64,000 nt of DNA from Hypoxylon rubiginosum (lineage: Eukaryota; Ascomycota; Sordariomycetes; Xylariales; Hypoxylaceae), in NCBI GenBank assembly GCA_902806565.1, contig CADCXA010000048.1, forward strand, positions 124,001 through 188,000, read 5' to 3'. Below, one piece after another: positions 58,913 to 64,000 of this stretch; the first letter of the stretch is position 1; each line of letters begins with the position of its first letter. The notes under the pieces were generated by a model. That model had not been told where the DNA came from. It ran no database searches and saw nothing but the letters and a program-made list of their open reading frames with translations. A program made the translations under genes and the position numbers.

Positions 58913-60431
58913 TAGCTATGGTACATACATGTAGATGTAGTATGAGATGAGTGCTATGACTGCGTCCGCGTATGTGTGTCTGGGTTATAGGGTGAAGGAT
59001 AAAATGGGGTTCAACGGTACTTACCTACCCTTGGAGCTTAGTGCTCGATGACTGTGGGTTGTGGGTTACAAGACCCTGTTGCTGGTACCGAGAGAAAAGG
59101 GTGAAAGTTGTTTGATTAGGTATTCGTATGTATTCGTATGGCAGGCAAATCGAATAGTCCCTAGTCGTCCGATCCAAACCAATAGTCGGAATCGGATGTG
59201 GTCGATCTATCCAAGTTTGGACCCCGTCTTGACAAGGCCTGTCGATGCGGCTCCCATTTACAGGGACCCGGTAAAGAACTTCTGGTGGATGGGGTTTTTG
59301 ACGGTGGGTTTCTTGTGTATGTTGGAGATGGCAGATGATATGCTGCGCCGATGCTCCCAGCCTTGCGAAGAAGCTATTCCCCCAGCACGGGATATACCGT
59401 ATAGGAGGCCTATTAGATGCTATGACCGTGTCAGGAAAGAATTTTATTAAAAAAACCCCGTTCTAGACGACGATGACGACTTTGGTGATTCCTGCGCGTT
59501 GGAGAACTGCTATTAGACGCGCTGAGAGTGGATGCGACCTGATAGGATCAGGACCTGATGACGGGGCTTGGCAAGGATGTTAAAGTTAGCTGGAGTCAGA
59601 AAAAGTGACGAGTTCGAAAAGCTACAAATCTGAAATTTGGAGAAATTTCAAAAAGTTATAAGCTACAAGTAGAATGCAGTTGGGAAATGCGCCATCATCA
59701 TATAGGGGACAAGGGTACGTGTAGTATGGGTGGTAGGTTATGCAGTGGGTAGTAGGCAATAGTCCACTTACATACCTCCGTAGCAGGTAGCGGCAGCAAC
59801 TGCAGTTTATAGGCGGTACCGGTACTAGTCACTAGCGCCGATAGGAAAGAATAGTCTCGACGTCCTTATTTTAGACTGATACTGATATGCAGCTTGTCGA
59901 ATACTACATATATGTGTAGAGATTCAGGCCTGAATGTGAGTTTGCGCAAGCGACTGACTCGAGCTTCGGGTTGGAAAAAGGGTTTATGTTAGGACAAGCC
60001 AGGTCATGTTTGATTTGAAAGGTACACGAAGAAGTCGAGATTCGGTTGGAAAGGAAGAAAAAGATTTATTATAGGAGGCATGCACCTAATGTTAGAAGCA
60101 ATCAGGTTGGTAAAAGGTACGAGCAGGTATGGCGAGTACAATATGGTAGGTACATAGATGTAGATATAGGATGTTAGGATGTTAGGATGGTTGGTGGTAT
60201 GTAATAATGTAATACAGGGCATACACACACAAACCATGCGCTGCAGTTCTATTGCTGGTTCTATTACCGGTACTTACGGTATTAAAGGATGTACAAGTGT
60301 ATATAATATATACGCACGTATCTGCCTGAGTATCTGAATAGTAAAGTGCAAGTACCAATAGCTTAGATCATGGATGTGTACAGTATAGGTACCTATATTC
60401 ATACGTAATGTCGTGTTATACTTGACATGTA

Positions 60432-60458
60432 GGGACCTTAGGGACCTTAGGGACCTTA
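60432..60458. repeat. 9-bp tandem repeat, three copies
   Basis: Three perfect copies of GGGACCTTA in a row. Confidence 0.8.
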
Positions 60459-60982
60459 CTATGTAGGGACACTTAGGGGATCTTAATACCCGACATTTAA
60501 TGTTGCCGGCTTCTTGCCGATTGTACATAAAAGGGTGTACTTATTATAGAATGTTACGAGAATTTGATAGCGGAGCAGGGATGTTAAACAACCTATCTCT
60601 TTTTTTCTATTCCATCAAAAATTTCCCGTTTCCTTCTTCTTTCCTAAAAGGTTAGGCAAGGGGAAGCCGGAGTGCGATATGCGGCGATGCGCCCGATACT
60701 TTTACTACCTTTGGACTTTGGGTATTATTGGCACGGTATGACATTATATTTCTGTGACGTTTTAGGTAGAGGTCACCCATGCATTAGCTATTAGACTCGG
60801 CCACGGGTGTGGCATTGGCAGCATGGCAACATGGGAGTATGGGAGCATGGGAAACATCAAACAACCGCATACCCACGCCTTGAGCCCACACCTGAAGCCC
60901 ACGCGTTTGGCCGCAGTAACCGTACCTGGATCTCCAAGTTGCCAAGTACCAACTAATATGCATATATCATGGATGTTTATGG

Positions 60983-61058
60983 ATGTACCTACATATATAT
61001 TATGTACCTACATATATATTATGTACCTACATATATATTATGTACCTACATATATCGT
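60983..61058. repeat. 19-bp tandem repeat, four copies
   Basis: Unit ATGTACCTACATATATATT starts at 60983, 61002, 61021 and 61040. The first three copies are identical and the fourth ends differently (ATATCGT). Confidence 0.85.
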
Positions 61059-61123
61059 ATGTACATAATGTAGATACGCACGTACACCGCAACAAGTACC
61101 AATCTAAGTTGTATACACACATA

Positions 61124-61144
61124 CCCAAGGCCCAAGGCCCAAGG
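61124..61144. repeat. 7-bp tandem repeat, three copies
   Basis: Three perfect copies of CCCAAGG. Confidence 0.75.
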
Positions 61145-62422
61145 CCGGAGCCAACGTTTATAGTTTTTGGTGATATACCCCAACCTATAACGCAGGGCAG
61201 GTTACCTAGGAGGTAGTTTACAAACAATTACTAATATCACTAGGACCTACGCACGCAACGTGCCTAAGGCCTAAGGCAAGGAGAACATGGCAACACAAGT
61301 CGAGTTCTCGAAATAGAAAAAAGGAAGGAAAATATTTCCCCCTCTTGTCCTGTCTTGTCCTCTCCTATTCTATCCTCCTACCTTATGCCCTACCTTATGC
61401 TACCCTCTTTCTTGTCCCGTCATGTCATCCTTCAGAGTACATCCTGATATTGGTCGTATCAAATGTGAGAAGATAGTCAGACCCGAATTGACTATATGCA
61501 TGATCTTTGGGGGGAGGAGGGTGAGCACTAGGTATTATCGAATTGGCAAATGCTGGCATTGCTGATTTAGCGTCTTCTTACATAGTACACAAGTACGTGT
61601 AATCCCGCTGGCACGGAGTACATTGCGTCTCGTAGAACAGCATGATGCATGCAATTGGTAGCTGAGGTAGCACAAGACAGTCGAGACACCTATTAATGCT
61701 TCTTTCGTCTCGTCCCTAACTTGTCCCTGCCTTGCCTACGGAGATTTCGGGGCAAGGGGGGTGAGGCTTGCCCGTTCTCTTATCACGGTTTTAATAGATG
61801 ACCCCAATAATAATATGGGCGCGTTATGCATCCAAGTTTAAGGGATGCATATGTGTGTGTATACCAGTACCGTGGGTAGAAGGTACATCGTACATACATG
61901 GCATCGTATACTACCGTACGTGTATGTACACATCTATCCAACATCTATCCAACATCTATCGCGCCATCCTTTCGAGTCCTTACATGTAATACTTATATCT
62001 AGGTGCCTAGGTAAGTTTACGTGTAATAAATAATTACTTACATATCCTGGAAACCTAGGTATACTATGTGGCCAAATGTTAAATTACACCTAGTCATCGC
62101 TTTTTAGTTGGGCGACCTCGTCGTAACTTTGTTTCCGTCTCCTCTTCTCAGGCTTGGAGTCAAAGCCACAGCCTACAAGGCACACACACACATACGCGTA
62201 CATGTAAGGAATGTAATGAATTCATACCTACTTTTCTTATGCACGGATGGAATAAGAGAGAGAACCCTATGTATGTACATAGGTTGGTGGGACTGGGGGA
62301 GGACAGACGTGGGAGAAGTTACAAATGGTCGATATAAATAGAGGACTTACATGTACGTAGGCAGGGGAGTCTCATCAGCAATCCCCAAGCTGGTATCATC
62401 ATTCATCAGCCATCAACCAGCT

Positions 62423-62440
62423 CTACCTACATGTAGGTAG
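62423..62440. repeat. 18-bp perfect palindrome
   Basis: CTACCTACATGTAGGTAG equals its own reverse complement and contains the 16-bp palindrome also found at 29325. Confidence 0.8.
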
Positions 62441-63291
62441 CTGCCCCAGCTTGATCGCATATTCCTAGACCCCGTATCCCGCACCCCGTATCCGATGGTA
62501 ATCTATTAGGCTTGGCATATCTATTACAATTATTAGAAAATACATGTCATCTCCTTTTTTTCAACACTGGGTAGTAATATAGTAGCCTCCATGTGGGTTA
62601 GCTTCCTACATGTACAATACGTATACACATATATGTATATGGAAATCACCTATATCCTAATTAGGCAGGATTCTATGGATGGCCCCCCTTTGATCCGTGT
62701 TAGCTCTATTCCGCTATCCGAGGTTCCCATAGGTACCTTCAAATGCATTAAAATTTCAGTCTCCAATCCGGATACCTTAGGTGCCTAAAGTACTGTACTA
62801 CATGTAGGTAGGTATAAGTATAATAATAAGGTATACCTATCTTCTCCACCCAGAGATATATACCTCACCCTTAAGCGCGTATACCACATCATGATATTGC
62901 GAGGCCTCTATAGGTGCGTATATATAAGTGTATAGGAGGTATGATGTAGATAGTATAGATGGAGATATGTAAAGTATAATACCTACCTACCTACACAAAG
63001 GGTAGGTAACCTACGTGTGAAGTAGCGAAACTAGATATACCTACATTACCTGCGTCATCCATTCAGGAGCCCAATAAGCAAGACGATATACTAAAGCATG
63101 TCATGCAAGTCATTCAAGCCACCCAAGCCATAAAAGAGAGTGCATGGATATAAACCAGCAACATGTACAATGGTTGTATGTAATGGGTAGGTTATTGAAT
63201 TCTATGAGTCCTCACCAATATACAAGTCTACAGCTCCCCTTCCTCTTTGCGACATCAACTATTAGACCAGTGCATCCTGAGGGATACTTGT

Positions 63292-64000
63292 TCACCAGTA
63301 TTCCGGCTTGACGTAGTTGGCAAACGTCTTGGGCTCCTCGTAACCGTGGTGGTCGTGGTGACCGTGGCCATCATCCTGGGGTCCAACGTACTCCATCTTG
63401 TAGACGCTGCCGCACTCGGGGCATCGCTCCATCGGTCGCTCACGGGACATCTATAAATGACTAACATTAGTCGACTCTCCCTCCGATTTGCTCATATTTG
63501 CCAATTGAGCAAACTACATTGGCATTGGGTTAAAGAGGAAGACATACGCCGAGCCAGGTAACAATGTGGGAATCAGCCGGGGAGCCAGTGCAGCCAGCGT
63601 ACTGCTCGTCACCAGCAGACTTGACTAGGATAGGGTTCTCGATAGTTCCTAATATGCATGGTCAACCCAATTGTGTCCGCAGCAGGCCTATTCGAGCCAG
63701 GTTGAGTCCGCACCTTTCCGCGAAGCATCAAGAGGGCGCATGTCGAAGATGTCTACGCCCTCCATCTTGCCGAGAATCTCCAATCGCTCCAAACCGGTCG
63801 ACTGCTCGAGATCGGTAGGGACGGTACCGGGGGCGGCACCAGGTCCAATTAGGTCTTCCTCGCCCTTGATATCTGTATCGCGCGATGTCCAAGTCAATAA
63901 AAATCTCGTCCGCGATCCCGTCTTACTCAATTGAAGCATTAAAGAGCCGTACCGTTGAAGGATTTAATCTTCTGGCCGACGCTAGCGTGAGGCTCTACAT
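63292..64000 (-). CDS. COX4: Cytochrome c oxidase subunit 4 (mammalian Vb), 5' end cut by the window
   Basis: Visible exons, in reading order, 64000-63953 (partial), 63872-63714, 63648-63548 and 63450-63292. This is a nuclear-coded zinc-binding subunit of mitochondrial complex IV. Seen after splicing: IKSFNDIKGEEDLIGPGAAPG, then TDLEQSTGLERLEILGKMEG, the RPLDASRKGTIENPILVKS stretch, AGCTGSPADSHIVTWL, and the zinc segment ERCPECGSVYKMEYVGP. The end YEEPKTFANYVKPEYW is typical. Zinc cysteines are in GCTG and CPEC. The three introns (80, 65 and 97 nt) all have GT-AG ends. The start codon and mitochondrial targeting sequence lie beyond position 64000. Confidence 0.92.

Larger units (their letters stand above)
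57159..63291. other. Large gene-poor, repeat-rich region
   Basis: About 6.1 kb with no convincing gene on either strand. It is rich in TACAT/TATGT and TACCTA/TAGGTA motifs, short tandem repeats (58886-58912, 60432-60458, 60983-61058, 61124-61144) and an 18-bp palindrome at 62423. A frame at 59196-59450 (+, 84 residues) has one hydrophobic stretch but weak support. It lies upstream of the unknown gene (-) and downstream of COX4 (-). Confidence 0.55.

Noticed and set aside
59061..59450. Open frame with one hydrophobic stretch on plus
   Set aside because: No ATG until 59196, random-like flanks and no family; only kept as a note in the gene-poor region.
57159..63291. Transposon or retroelement
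   Set aside because: No reverse transcriptase, transposase or long terminal or inverted repeats were seen; only short tandem repeats and palindromes.
1..64000. tRNA genes and repeat-induced point mutation islands
   Set aside because: No sequence that I could fold into a tRNA was noticed, and no long TA-rich block typical of RIP is present, though neither was tested by computation.

Overview
The window looks like a piece of nuclear chromosome from a filamentous ascomycete (Pezizomycotina, probably a Sordariomycete; the species cannot be read from the sequence). The gene set includes PAN1, a class VI chitin synthase, MVP1, DCN1, LSM3, a GPI-GlcNAc deacetylase, nuclear genes for mitochondrial proteins, and Dal5-type and sugar-type MFS carriers. 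Introns are mostly 53-160 nt with GT-AG ends and CTAAC-like branch sites. Gene pieces were joined at positions where conserved family sequence, reading phase and splice signals agree. I found no convincing tRNA, rRNA, transposon or CRISPR sequence.

Layout. Positions 0-5 kb hold PAN1 (endocytic actin patch scaffold). Positions 5-13 kb hold an NmrA-like oxidoreductase, a small cysteine-rich secreted protein, a TPR-SET protein and an alanine-rich small secreted protein. Positions 13.5-27.6 kb hold an MFS sugar transporter, a NodB polysaccharide deacetylase, a class VI chitin synthase, a nucleotide-sugar dehydrogenase with the active-site signature of UDP-HexNAc dehydrogenases, and a GH18 chitinase-like hydrolase. 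Positions 28-32 kb hold three poorly known small or membrane proteins. Positions 33-38 kb hold GPI12/PIG-L, a mitochondrial ATPase-expression-like protein and LSM3. Positions 38.6-43.1 kb hold two tail-to-tail Dal5-family transporters with a small membrane ORF between them. Positions 44-53 kb hold mitochondrial ribosomal protein uL15m, sorting nexin MVP1, DCN1 and mitochondrial ribosomal protein bS6m. Positions 54.9-57.2 kb hold a conserved-looking protein of unknown function. About 6 kb of repeat-rich gene-poor DNA follows, and the 3' part of cytochrome c oxidase subunit 4 (Vb) lies at the right edge.

The region most worth pursuing is 13.5-27.6 kb. Neighbouring genes there could make an aminouronic acid donor (dehydrogenase), polymerise UDP-GlcNAc (chitin synthase), remove acetyl groups (NodB) and cut the polymer (GH18). 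Together they look like a cell-wall or extracellular aminosugar-polymer locus. The individual families are recognised from sequence; joint function is inference from proximity alone.

Other points of note are a Dal5-family transporter whose conserved exon junction cannot be spliced in frame with GT-AG ends, in-frame stop-free introns in three genes, a six-fold GATA array at exact 6-bp spacing, and short TACCTA/TAGGTA motifs and palindromes repeated through the intergenic DNA.
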